Origin: Thermoplasmatota archaeon
GTDB lineage: Archaea; Thermoplasmatota; E2; DHVEG-1
Reading direction: 5' to 3'
Assembly (NCBI GenBank): GCA_030615845.1
Contig: JAUWYM010000079.1
Coordinates: 1 to 5,254 of the forward strand
Length of the DNA stretch: 5,254 nt
This document shows, piece by piece, positions 1-5,254 of the stretch; positions within the stretch are counted from its first letter, which is position 1; each line of letters starts with the position of its first letter. Made by a program: the position numbers and the translations under genes. A model generated the notes under the pieces. It searched no databases. It worked only from the letters and a program-made list of their open reading frames with translations, and was not told where the DNA came from.

Positions 1-1703
1 ACAGTCTTATCAGGATTATCTGCTAAAAACTCCAGAATAGCAGGTATTGCTTCCTTACTAAATTTATTACTTAACATTTCAAATAATTGATATACGCTTT
101 CATCTGAAATTAAATCCACATTTTTACCTTTTCTTCGTAACCACTTCAGTTTCTCCTCTAAAGTCACAGCTACAAGCATTGGGTTTACATCCAACTTTTC
201 TACTATTTTATTAAATACTTTTAAATTTCGGGATATACTAATGGACTTGACCAGTGATTCTGGAAGTCCAAGTTTTTCTAATCTTTTTTCACAATCCCAT
301 ATACGTTCTGGTAAAACCTTCCTAATATGTTCTAAATGTTCCTCCAATATTGGTGCCGGCGGTGAATCCGTATCAGGATACATCCTATTCGGTCCTGGTA
401 AGATCCGTTCGAAATCATTTGTACCATCTGGGAAGACCTGTCTGGTTTCTGAAGGTACACCAATCGTCGCATCTGCTGCCCGTATTTTGATCTCTTCTAC
501 AGCAGTCTTAACATCAGCTTCATCACCCCAGACTAATACTAAAGTATCTGTTGATTTGACATTAAAAAGCGTTTCTAAGCGATTTATCTCTTCTGAACTT
601 AGACTAAATTCTTCAAAATGATTGCTATACACAATATTTGGCATCACATCTTGACATGCGATGACTCTCACACGACCTGCAATCTCATCGCCGAAGGTTT
701 TACCTGGTTGTGTAGGTTTATCAAATATGCCTGCAAAAACACGAAGTACTATTCCGTAGATTTTACCTTTGTTTTTAATAACTTCTTTAAACCGTTCGCA
801 CCCCGAATTTTTAAATATTGATGTAACATCTCGATATTCACTCCGAAAATTTCTTTCTGTAATACCACGTAATCTCAGTTCATCATGGATATCGAGTAGA
901 GCCTTCTGTCTTCTTGCTTCATTAGCCACTGCTTTTGCTATATATTGAAGTTTTGGAACCCCTTTAAGCTCAACCCTCGTACCCCCATCAATACTTACAT
1001 TTATGTCCTGGCGGACACTACCTAAGCCTCTTCGCACTCTACCGGTCGACCTCAGCAACCTTCCGATAAGGTTAGCGACTTCACCAGCCTCTGCAGGGGT
1101 TAGAATATCCGGATAGGTTACGACCTCCACAAGTGGTATACTTAACCGATCAGTTTTAAATATAATTTTATGCCCAACATCGCTTATTTCTCTACACGCA
1201 TCTTCCTCTAATCCAAGTTGGATAATTCTTATCTTTCTGTTTTTATAAGGAATCCATCCTTCAATACCAATAATCCCCGTCCTTTGGAAACCTGTGGGGA
1301 TGCTACCATCCAAATATTGTTTCCTACTAATATGAATTTCATCTACAATACTGCAATTAAGTAAAAGGGAAACTTCAAGAGCTATGTCTAATGCCTGTTG
1401 GTTTAGGCGAAAAGGTGGTGTATCATCCATCTCATAGGTGCAGACTGTATCATCGTAGAGTTGATAAATTACGTTCTTTTTAGTTTTGAACTCCATTAAC
1501 GCTGTACCATCATATTCACCTAGTTCTGAAAGTGTAGGTCTCATGTGTCGCAGGATTACTGCACTAGGTTCATCATGGTGCAGTACTGCTCTACAGCGAC
1601 AGAATAATTTTTTCTCTGTAAGTAATTGTTGATGAATTTCTAACCCGCATTTTAAACCTAACTCGCTGTAGTATTTTTCATCATCGATTAATTCCTTAGA
1701 CAT
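1..1703 (-). CDS. gatE: Glu-tRNA(Gln) amidotransferase subunit E, C-terminus cut by window edge
   Basis: GatE is the tRNA-binding subunit of archaeal GatDE. It phosphorylates the glutamate of Glu-tRNA(Gln) and amidates it with ammonia passed from GatD, giving Gln-tRNA(Gln) in the cytoplasm. The frame is open for 567 codons from an ATG at 1703 to the left edge with no stop. Visible motifs: GLEIHQQL (residues 20-27), a Cys-x-Cys pair (C35, C37) as in the GatB/GatE metal-binding cradle, RPTLSELGEYD, GFQRTG (138-143), the RxGLGSVRQDINVSI segment, then an AspRS-like (GAD) insertion domain in the middle and GVPSETR (415-421) followed by RMYPDTD (440-446). Family members I recall are about 620 residues, so roughly 50-60 residues of the YqeY-like tail lie outside the window. 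A TTG at 1715-1713 is in frame and better spaced from a ribosome binding site, so the protein may start four codons earlier. It is divergent from gatD, whose product is its partner. Identification is firm. Confidence 0.97.
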   Translation of the reverse strand, partial: MSKELIDDEKYYSELGLKCGLEIHQQLLTEKKLFCRCRAVLHHDEPSAVILRHMRPTLSELGEYDGTALMEFKTKKNVIYQLYDDTVCTYEMDDTPPFRLNQQALDIALEVSLLLNCSIVDEIHISRKQYLDGSIPTGFQRTGIIGIEGWIPYKNRKIRIIQLGLEEDACREISDVGHKIIFKTDRLSIPLVEVVTYPDILTPAEAGEVANLIGRLLRSTGRVRRGLGSVRQDINVSIDGGTRVELKGVPKLQYIAKAVANEARRQKALLDIHDELRLRGITERNFRSEYRDVTSIFKNSGCERFKEVIKNKGKIYGIVLRVFAGIFDKPTQPGKTFGDEIAGRVRVIACQDVMPNIVYSNHFEEFSLSSEEINRLETLFNVKSTDTLVLVWGDEADVKTAVEEIKIRAADATIGVPSETRQVFPDGTNDFERILPGPNRMYPDTDSPPAPILEEHLEHIRKVLPERIWDCEKRLEKLGLPESLVKSISISRNLKVFNKIVEKLDVNPMLVAVTLEEKLKWLRRKGKNVDLISDESVYQLFEMLSNKFSKEAIPAILEFLADNPDKT

Positions 1704-1720
1704 CGTGCAGATCAAATACT

Positions 1721-1725
1721 TCACC
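1721..1725 (-). promoter_or_regulatory. gatE ribosome binding site (GGTGA) favouring a TTG start
   Basis: On the minus strand GGTGA, complementary to the archaeal 16S tail, lies 5 bases before an in-frame TTG (1715-1713) but 17 bases before the ATG at 1703. An in-frame TAG lies just upstream, so the start must be within this short stretch. Spacing argues for TTG; codon preference argues for ATG. The difference is four residues. Confidence 0.55.
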
Positions 1726-1737
1726 TATTATCTAAAC

Positions 1738-1754
1738 ATTACGAAATTTGTAAT
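1738..1754. repeat. 17-bp near-perfect palindrome, candidate operator of gatE
   Basis: ATTACGAAATTTGTAAT reads as an inverted repeat: seven of eight base pairs match around a central A, with a single G/T mismatch. It lies between the gatE TATA-like box and the gatE ribosome binding site, where the transcript is expected to begin. A dimeric DNA-binding protein sitting here would block initiation. The function is inferred from position and symmetry only, and AT-rich DNA gives some such palindromes by chance. Confidence 0.35.
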
Positions 1755-1760
1755 ATATTT

Positions 1761-1773
1761 CTATATTTTATAG
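1761..1773 (-). promoter_or_regulatory. gatE: TATA-like box, probable gatE promoter
   Basis: The minus strand reads CTATAAAATATAG, close to the archaeal TATA consensus. Initiation about 25 bases downstream would fall near 1740, giving a leader of roughly 25-35 bases that contains the GGTGA ribosome binding site. The box is itself nearly symmetric (CTATA/TATAG), so it could in principle work in either direction. The spacing supports the minus-strand reading. Confidence 0.5.
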
Positions 1774-1843
1774 CCAATAATTAAATTTACCCCAATATTC
1801 ATCTAAAAAGGAAAGTGCTGTTCTTGTAGAATTCGAGAGTAAC

Positions 1844-1857
1844 CTATATCTATTATA
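1844..1857 (+). promoter_or_regulatory. TATA-like stretch, possible original gatD promoter
   Basis: CTATATCTATTATA resembles an archaeal TATA element and lies on the gatE side of the inferred element left end. Initiation would fall near 1875-1885, about where the inserted element seems to begin. If this once drove gatD, the insertion separated it from the gatD ribosome binding site by roughly 1.4 kb. The evidence is base composition and position only. Confidence 0.25.
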
Positions 1858-1884
1858 CTCCATTCCTATTCCCCTCTACAATAC

Positions 1885-1906
1885 CCAAAAATTAGGATTT
1901 TTTAGG
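1885..1906 (+). repeat. Candidate left-end hairpin of the TnpB element
   Basis: CCAAAAAT pairs with ATTTTT...GG around a TAGG loop, leaving a two-base bulge. The 3' arm runs into AGGAGGTT (1904-1911), the same octamer that follows the right-end hairpin. This parallel marks it as the probable left-end structure. The stem is AT-rich and imperfect, so it is less convincing than the right one. Confidence 0.35.
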
Positions 1907-1949
1907 AGGTTAATCACCGTCTTTTCAAAGGATGGATACAGTCTCCTAA
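1902..1949 (+). repeat. Inverted repeat TTAGGAG / CTCCTAA upstream of tnpB
   Basis: TTAGGAG at 1902-1908 is exactly complementary to CTCCTAA at 1943-1949. In RNA the pairing can extend by three more pairs including two wobbles, enclosing a loop of about 28 bases. It competes with the 1885-1906 hairpin for the same bases. It may be a left-end DNA structure or a tnpB control element; no function can be assigned. Confidence 0.3.
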
Positions 1950-1952
1950 TAG

Positions 1953-1959
1953 TTATATA
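1953..1959 (+). promoter_or_regulatory. TATA-like box, possible tnpB promoter
   Basis: TTATATA lies about 30 bases before the tnpB ATG at 1987. An archaeal start about 25 bases downstream would fall near 1980, giving an almost leaderless transcript. That fits the absence of a clear ribosome binding site before tnpB. Confidence 0.4.
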
Positions 1960-1986
1960 GATGTGACCAATATGGATTAATAAGAT

Positions 1987-3252
1987 ATGCAAATAAAAAA
2001 GACAGTTAAAATCCCAGTGCATTATGCAACTACTGAATTCAAACATAGCATACTTGATAACACTACAACAAGAATTACCTATTGTATCAAATGCATTTCA
2101 AGTCTTATTGACAAAGACACTGAGTTGACCAGAAAGAACATCCGCAGGCTTGTCAAAGAGAACAACATTGCTGGAAAGACAAAACTTTCAGCAGGCTTTG
2201 TTGACCAATGTGTTGACAAAACGATATGGTCGTGGAAATCATACAAGCGATTGCATGATGATTGGCTACGAAGGCTTGAAAATGTCCTTCGCAGAGGCAA
2301 TGAAGTTTATCTTTGGAAGTATCTTCAGAAAGAACCAACATCACCAGATTTCAATCATAAGACATCCTGTCGTATTGACGAACGTACAGGCAAAATTGAA
2401 TGGAACAAAAAAAGCAAACTGTCGCCGTTATGGATTCATATGTCAACTTTGAAAAAAGGTAACACTGTTGGCATTCCGCTTAACCCATCAAAATATCATC
2501 TTAAACAGTTGAAAGACGCTGAAATGAGAGATTTTGAAATCATCAAAACAGATGGTAAATATTATGTTCACATCTCCATTCAAAAGGAGATTGATGATAA
2601 ACAACCAAGTTCCGTAGGAGGTATTGACCAGGGTCTGAACCATAGTGCAGGAATCGTATTGCTGCCTTCAGACAAAAATGGCATACCTTTTGAAGGAATG
2701 ATATGCGATGAAAAGAAACAGGAGATTCTTCAGAAATATGACCGGCTTATTTCTGAATTGCAAAATGCAAAAAAATATGGCAAGTTGAAACAGTTGCGAA
2801 GCAAACGTTTCAATGTAGCCAAAGAGTATGACTGGCAGATTGCAAATCAGATAGCAGATGTTTCTGAAGGGTTTTTGATTGGTATTGGTGACACCGAGTT
2901 CAGAAAGGCAATGTATTGTGGTAATGGTATGCCGAAACTCCGTAAGCGTATCGGCAAATGGTCATATGCCAGGCAACGTCAGTCTATTGCGTTGAGACGT
3001 GCTGAACGTGGCTATGACACATTGTTTGTTTCTGAAAGAGGTTCTAATAACTGTTATCATTGCGGGTCACATTTTGTGTCCCGTAAATGGCTGCCAAGTG
3101 GCGAATCATACATCTTGTGCCATTGTTGCGGTCTGAAAAAGGATGCTGACATCAATTCTTCTTATAACATTGCATATGAAACATTTCTTCGATGCCAAGA
3201 TGAACGGCTAAAAGCAGGGATGAACATGGAGGAGACCCATGGGAACCTGTAA
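1987..3252 (+). CDS. tnpB: TnpB, RNA-guided nuclease-family protein with unusual RuvC-II site
   Basis: TnpB proteins are RNA-guided DNA nucleases of IS200/IS605 elements, related to Cas12. This one has 421 residues, within the usual range. In order: an N-terminal basic/helical region, an OB-like segment around residues 150-200, RuvC-I GGIDQGLNHSAG with D214, a bridging helical stretch, RuvC-II region, a four-cysteine zinc finger (C356, C359, C378, C381) and RuvC-III DADIN with D388. At RuvC-II, where active members usually have Ile-Glu-Asp, this protein reads GIGDT (residues 299-303), so G301 sits at the expected Glu position. Nearby acidic residues D302, E304 or E350 (in VSERGSNNC, just before the zinc finger) might substitute, as reported for some TnpB branches with a rearranged site; otherwise the protein may be a weak or dead nuclease acting as a binder. 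The frame is intact, suggesting recent activity or selection. There is no clear ribosome binding site. Confidence 0.93.
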   Translation: MQIKKTVKIPVHYATTEFKHSILDNTTTRITYCIKCISSLIDKDTELTRKNIRRLVKENNIAGKTKLSAGFVDQCVDKTIWSWKSYKRLHDDWLRRLENVLRRGNEVYLWKYLQKEPTSPDFNHKTSCRIDERTGKIEWNKKSKLSPLWIHMSTLKKGNTVGIPLNPSKYHLKQLKDAEMRDFEIIKTDGKYYVHISIQKEIDDKQPSSVGGIDQGLNHSAGIVLLPSDKNGIPFEGMICDEKKQEILQKYDRLISELQNAKKYGKLKQLRSKRFNVAKEYDWQIANQIADVSEGFLIGIGDTEFRKAMYCGNGMPKLRKRIGKWSYARQRQSIALRRAERGYDTLFVSERGSNNCYHCGSHFVSRKWLPSGESYILCHCCGLKKDADINSSYNIAYETFLRCQDERLKAGMNMEETHGNL

Positions 3253-3295
3253 ACGGATGCCTGTCAATTTATTGGCAGGAGGTTCACTTGAAAGT
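3150..3295 (+). ncRNA. Probable omega-RNA (reRNA) scaffold at the element right end
   Basis: TnpB guide RNAs usually arise from the 3' end of tnpB and the element's right end, with the guide read from flanking DNA. Here the last tnpB codons and the following 40 bases hold an 8-base palindrome CCCATGGG (3236-3243) and a nested hairpin (3243-3285). The 5' limit given is arbitrary. The guide would begin near 3290-3300, in the gatD leader. This rests on family knowledge and visible structure. Confidence 0.4.
3243..3285 (+). repeat. Nested right-end hairpin
   Basis: An inner stem pairs CCTGTCAA (3260-3267) with TTGGCAGG (3272-3279) around the loop TTTA, with one G-T wobble. An outer stem pairs GAACCT (3243-3248, last tnpB codons) with AGGTTC (3280-3285). 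An unpaired stretch of about 11 bases lies on the 5' side between the stems. This is the expected location of the subterminal hairpin recognised by TnpA and of the omega-RNA core. Confidence 0.65.
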
Positions 3296-3314
3296 ATCTA
3301 TATATTATCAATAA

Positions 3315-3321
3315 GGTGATC
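3315..3321 (+). promoter_or_regulatory. gatD ribosome binding site, fixing the GTG start at 3325
   Basis: GGTGATC matches the complement of the archaeal 16S tail (GATCACC). It lies three bases before GTG at 3325. An earlier in-frame GTG at 3316 is inside this site and has no ribosome binding site of its own, so 3325 is the better start. The site survives intact about 20 bases beyond the inferred element right end. Confidence 0.7.
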
Positions 3322-3324
3322 AGA

Positions 3325-4713
3325 GTGGTAGAAGAAGATATATACAAAGGCTATCGTGGAGCTGCAAAAAAGAAACTTAAAGAGTTTGGTGTAAAAGTCT
3401 GGAGTGATGTAATAATTAAATCAACTCGAGGCATATTCAAGGGCATTATTCTTCCACGAGCGGAAACTGAAGATGACCAACACATTGTATTAAAACTTCA
3501 TAATGGCTATAACGTGGGTATAAAAATTAATTCAATCAAATCAGTAGAAGAAGTAGGGTATAAAGAGGGGCATTATAAAATTCCAGAATCAGAATTCCCA
3601 AGGAATTCAAAAAAACCTAATGTTACACTTTTTGGAACTGGTGGTACAATTGCATCAAGGTTAGATTATCGTACTGGAGCGGTTATTCCTGCGTTTACTC
3701 CAGGGGAATTGTACGGTGCTGTGCCGGAACTCGCTGGTATCTGCAATTTAAAGACCGAAAAATTATATGGTATTTTCAGTGAGAATATGGGTCCAGAACA
3801 GTACATAACAACTGCAAAGGCTATTGGTAGAGAGATAGAGAATGGGGTCGACGGTATCATGATTGGTCACGGTACAGATACTATGCATCATACCGGAGCA
3901 ATATTATCATTCATGGTTCAGAAACCACCAGTGCCAATAGTGCTAGTAGGTTCGCAGAGATCGTCGGACAGACCTTCAAGTGATGCCGCGCTTAATTTAA
4001 TCAACGCTACAAGGACTGCTGCATATTGCGATATTGCTGAGGTAATGGTATGTATGTTCGGACCAACAAGTGACCAATACAATTTACTACATCGAGGCAC
4101 ACGCGTTCGGAAAATGCACAGTAGCTATAGAAGTACTTTCAGAACTATTGGAGATATACCATTAGCAACTGTAACCCCCACGGAATTTAAATATTTAAGA
4201 AAAGATTATAACAAACGCAGAAAAGATCGAGATGTGATAATAGACACAGCATTTGAAGAGAAAGTAGCGATTGTTTACTATTACCCGAATATGTTGCCAG
4301 ATATGATCGAATCACTTATTGACCATAAATATAAAGGTATAGTGATAGCTGGTACAGGGTTAGGTCATGTAAATAAACCCTTGTACAAACCTTTAAAGCG
4401 TGCAATTGACGAAGGAATCGCGGTATACATGACGGTTCAGACATTGTGGGGCTATGTTCAGATGTATGTTTATGATACGGGACGTGATTTATTAAAGATC
4501 GGTGTGGTACCTGCAGAGAATATGTTGCCTGAGGTTGCATACATGAAACTATGCTGGGCTTTAGGTCATACCAGTAATTTAGAAGAAGTAAAAAAGATAA
4601 TGCTAACACCAATTGCAGGAGAGATTACTGAGAGGGAACCTCATAACGGTTACATCATTCTACAAGGCGGTATACCTGAGGTTGATGAGTTTGTCGGTAA
4701 ATATATGAGATAA
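3325..4713 (+). CDS. gatD: Glu-tRNA(Gln) amidotransferase subunit D (L-asparaginase-like)
   Basis: GatD is the amidase half of archaeal GatDE. It hydrolyses an amide donor (glutamine or asparagine) and channels ammonia to GatE, which amidates Glu-tRNA(Gln). The protein has 462 residues from the GTG at 3325, slightly long for the family. An N-terminal domain (about 1-85, with HIVLKLHNGYNVGI) precedes two asparaginase I-type lobes. Catalytic motifs are present: GTGGTIAS (104-111, nucleophile T108), GHGTDTMHH (T184, D185), the conserved QRSSDRPSSDA (211-221) and HRGTRVRKMH, with K263 the probable catalytic lysine. ENMLPEVAYMKLCW and IAGEITER near the C-terminus are also GatD hallmarks. All key residues are intact, so the enzyme should be functional. 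A start at GTG 3316 would add three residues. The TnpB element lies immediately upstream, so expression may rely on read-through from tnpB or on a promoter created at the junction. A gap of 78 bases separates it from the next gene on the same strand. Confidence 0.96.
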   Translation: MVEEDIYKGYRGAAKKKLKEFGVKVWSDVIIKSTRGIFKGIILPRAETEDDQHIVLKLHNGYNVGIKINSIKSVEEVGYKEGHYKIPESEFPRNSKKPNVTLFGTGGTIASRLDYRTGAVIPAFTPGELYGAVPELAGICNLKTEKLYGIFSENMGPEQYITTAKAIGREIENGVDGIMIGHGTDTMHHTGAILSFMVQKPPVPIVLVGSQRSSDRPSSDAALNLINATRTAAYCDIAEVMVCMFGPTSDQYNLLHRGTRVRKMHSSYRSTFRTIGDIPLATVTPTEFKYLRKDYNKRRKDRDVIIDTAFEEKVAIVYYYPNMLPDMIESLIDHKYKGIVIAGTGLGHVNKPLYKPLKRAIDEGIAVYMTVQTLWGYVQMYVYDTGRDLLKIGVVPAENMLPEVAYMKLCWALGHTSNLEEVKKIMLTPIAGEITEREPHNGYIILQGGIPEVDEFVGKYMR

Positions 4714-4780
4714 GAGGTAAAAACATTATCATTAGAAAAAAACACTGCGCAAAAATTCTTATCATACTAACCTATTTGGT

Positions 4781-4786
4781 AAGGGG
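4781..4786 (+). promoter_or_regulatory. Ribosome binding site of the pseudo-receiver gene
   Basis: AAGGGG lies five bases before the ATG at 4792, a normal spacing. The match to the archaeal 16S tail is partial. No clear TATA box or terminator was found in the 78 bases after gatD, so co-transcription with gatD is possible. Confidence 0.45.
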
Positions 4787-4791
4787 AAATC

Positions 4792-5254
4792 ATGAAAAAA
4801 AACGATTCCTCCTTTGACTTACCAACAATACAGAAGCATTCGAATGATGAATACGAACCTCGTAGTCAGATATTCCATACCCTCATGCCTTTTAAGGTAA
4901 GAGAAATTCTTATCGTTTCAAGCCTATATGACGCATTTATTATCGAGGAAGAAGGCCTCATCTCTGAACTTGTTATTGGACAATACCGACATCTTCTCCT
5001 TAGTTCACCACCTCGAGTGACCCGTGTTTATTCAGGAGAAAACGCACTGTCAAAGTTGAAAGAAAGCCGTTACGACTTAGTCATCACCATGTCAAAGCAT
5101 ATAGGGATGGATCCATATAATTTCGGTAAAAAAATAAAGAAATTGCATCTAAATTTACCTGTGATTCTTTTAGCAACTGATACCGCTGATATAAATCTTA
5201 TTCAACAAAAGGATAATGAAAAAGGAATCGATAAAGTATTCTTCTGGACTGGAG
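4792..5254 (+). CDS. PEP/pyruvate-binding (PEP-synthase-like) protein, N-terminal pseudo-receiver part only
   Basis: The frame is open for 154 codons from ATG 4792 to the right edge. After a polar start (1-30) comes a receiver-like fold: VREILIVSSLYDAF (36-49), GENAL (82-86), YDLVITM (94-100), LPVILLATD (122-130) and GIDKVFFWTG (145-154). This order and wording match the N-terminal module I recall from large proteins that continue into PEP/pyruvate-binding, pyruvate phosphate dikinase-type ATP-grasp domains, with the text between 'LIVSSLYDAFI' and 'FFW.G' especially characteristic. The receiver is degenerate: Ser-Ser (43-44) replaces the acidic pair, and T99/M100 stands where the phosphorylated aspartate would be, so it probably does not accept phosphate in the usual way. 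The catalytic part is beyond the window, so its function is predicted from the N-terminus alone. It could instead be a stand-alone receiver-like protein or another fusion. Confidence 0.7.
   Translation, partial: MKKNDSSFDLPTIQKHSNDEYEPRSQIFHTLMPFKVREILIVSSLYDAFIIEEEGLISELVIGQYRHLLLSSPPRVTRVYSGENALSKLKESRYDLVITMSKHIGMDPYNFGKKIKKLHLNLPVILLATDTADINLIQQKDNEKGIDKVFFWTG

Larger units (their letters stand above)
1870..3295 (+). mobile_element. IS200/IS605-type element with tnpB only (IS1341-like); ends approximate
   Basis: The element holds a single tnpB gene with no tnpA (Y1 transposase) in the window. Both presumed ends carry a small hairpin followed by the same eight bases AGGAGGTT: stem 1885-1906 with AGGAGGTT at 1904-1911, and stem 3260-3279 with AGGAGGTT at 3277-3284. 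Subterminal hairpins near the ends, with no terminal inverted repeats or target duplication, are typical of this superfamily. The exact cleavage points cannot be fixed from sequence alone; the left end probably lies between about 1860 and 1885 and the right end between about 3286 and 3300. It lies between the divergent genes gatE and gatD. Mobility would need TnpA supplied from elsewhere. Confidence 0.6.

Noticed and set aside
241..821. Two plus-strand open frames (241-621 and 618-821)
   Set aside because: They lie entirely antisense to gatE, whose frame is unbroken and carries clear family motifs. Their translations show no recognisable domain.
1904..1910. AGGAGGT as a ribosome binding site for a small upstream gene
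   Set aside because: No start codon lies 4-12 bases downstream in a frame leading to a plausible product; the motif is better explained as part of the element end.
2079..2452. Overlapping open frames on both strands inside tnpB
   Set aside because: They are alternative-frame readings of tnpB with no ribosome binding site and no protein-like pattern.
1847..3301. TATCTAT present on both flanks of the element (1847-1853 and 3295-3301), as a target duplication
   Set aside because: IS200/IS605 elements do not duplicate their target, the left copy is not next to the inferred end, and such AT-rich heptamers recur by chance.
3299..3307. TATATATTA as a TATA box for gatD
   Set aside because: Initiation about 25 bases downstream would fall at or after the GTG start and would remove the strong GGTGATC site from the transcript, so it is unlikely to be the working promoter.
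3666..4612. Three minus-strand open frames inside gatD
   Set aside because: They are antisense to intact, motif-bearing gatD coding sequence and show no independent features.
4714..4791. Terminator or hairpin between gatD and the next gene
   Set aside because: Only a 3-bp stem (ACC/GGT) and two copies of TTATCAT are visible; there is no stable stem or T-run downstream of gatD.
1..5254. CRISPR array, tRNA or rRNA genes
   Set aside because: No regularly spaced repeats, cloverleaf-like sequence or conserved rRNA segments were seen on either strand.

Overview
The window comes from an archaeon. It carries gatE and gatD, the two subunits of the archaea-specific tRNA-dependent amidotransferase GatDE. 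Ribosome binding sites of the GGTGA(TC) type and TATA-like boxes about 20-30 bases upstream of predicted transcript starts fit this. The DNA is AT-rich, and the gene set would suit a mesophilic euryarchaeote such as a methanogen or a methane-oxidising relative. That lineage guess is inference; only 'archaeon' is well supported.

Layout: (1) positions 1-1703, minus strand: gatE, open to the left edge and lacking its C-terminal tail. No internal stop was found when the whole frame was read. (2) 1704-1986: a regulatory region of about 280 bases. It holds the gatE ribosome binding site, a TATA-like box, a near-perfect 17-bp palindrome at the predicted gatE transcript start, and what look like the left-end structures of an insertion element. 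(3) 1987-3252, plus strand: tnpB, an RNA-guided nuclease-family gene of an IS200/IS605-type (IS1341-like, no tnpA) element, followed by a nested hairpin forming the right end and probable omega-RNA scaffold. (4) 3325-4713, plus strand: gatD, complete. (5) 4792-5254, plus strand: the start of a large gene whose N-terminus is a degenerate response-regulator receiver, resembling the front of PEP/pyruvate-binding (PEP-synthase-like) proteins. It runs off the right edge.

GatD (amidase) and GatE (tRNA-binding kinase/transamidase) form one enzyme that converts Glu-tRNA(Gln) to Gln-tRNA(Gln). Here the two genes diverge, and the TnpB element sits in the stretch between them, directly upstream of the gatD ribosome binding site. 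The insertion probably separates gatD from its original promoter. The DNA just beyond the element's right end, which by TnpB biology would supply the guide of its omega-RNA, is the gatD leader.

The points most worth a second look are the TnpB RuvC-II site, where Gly-Asp replaces the usual Glu-Asp, its position in the gatE/gatD control region, and the pseudo-receiver on the last gene.
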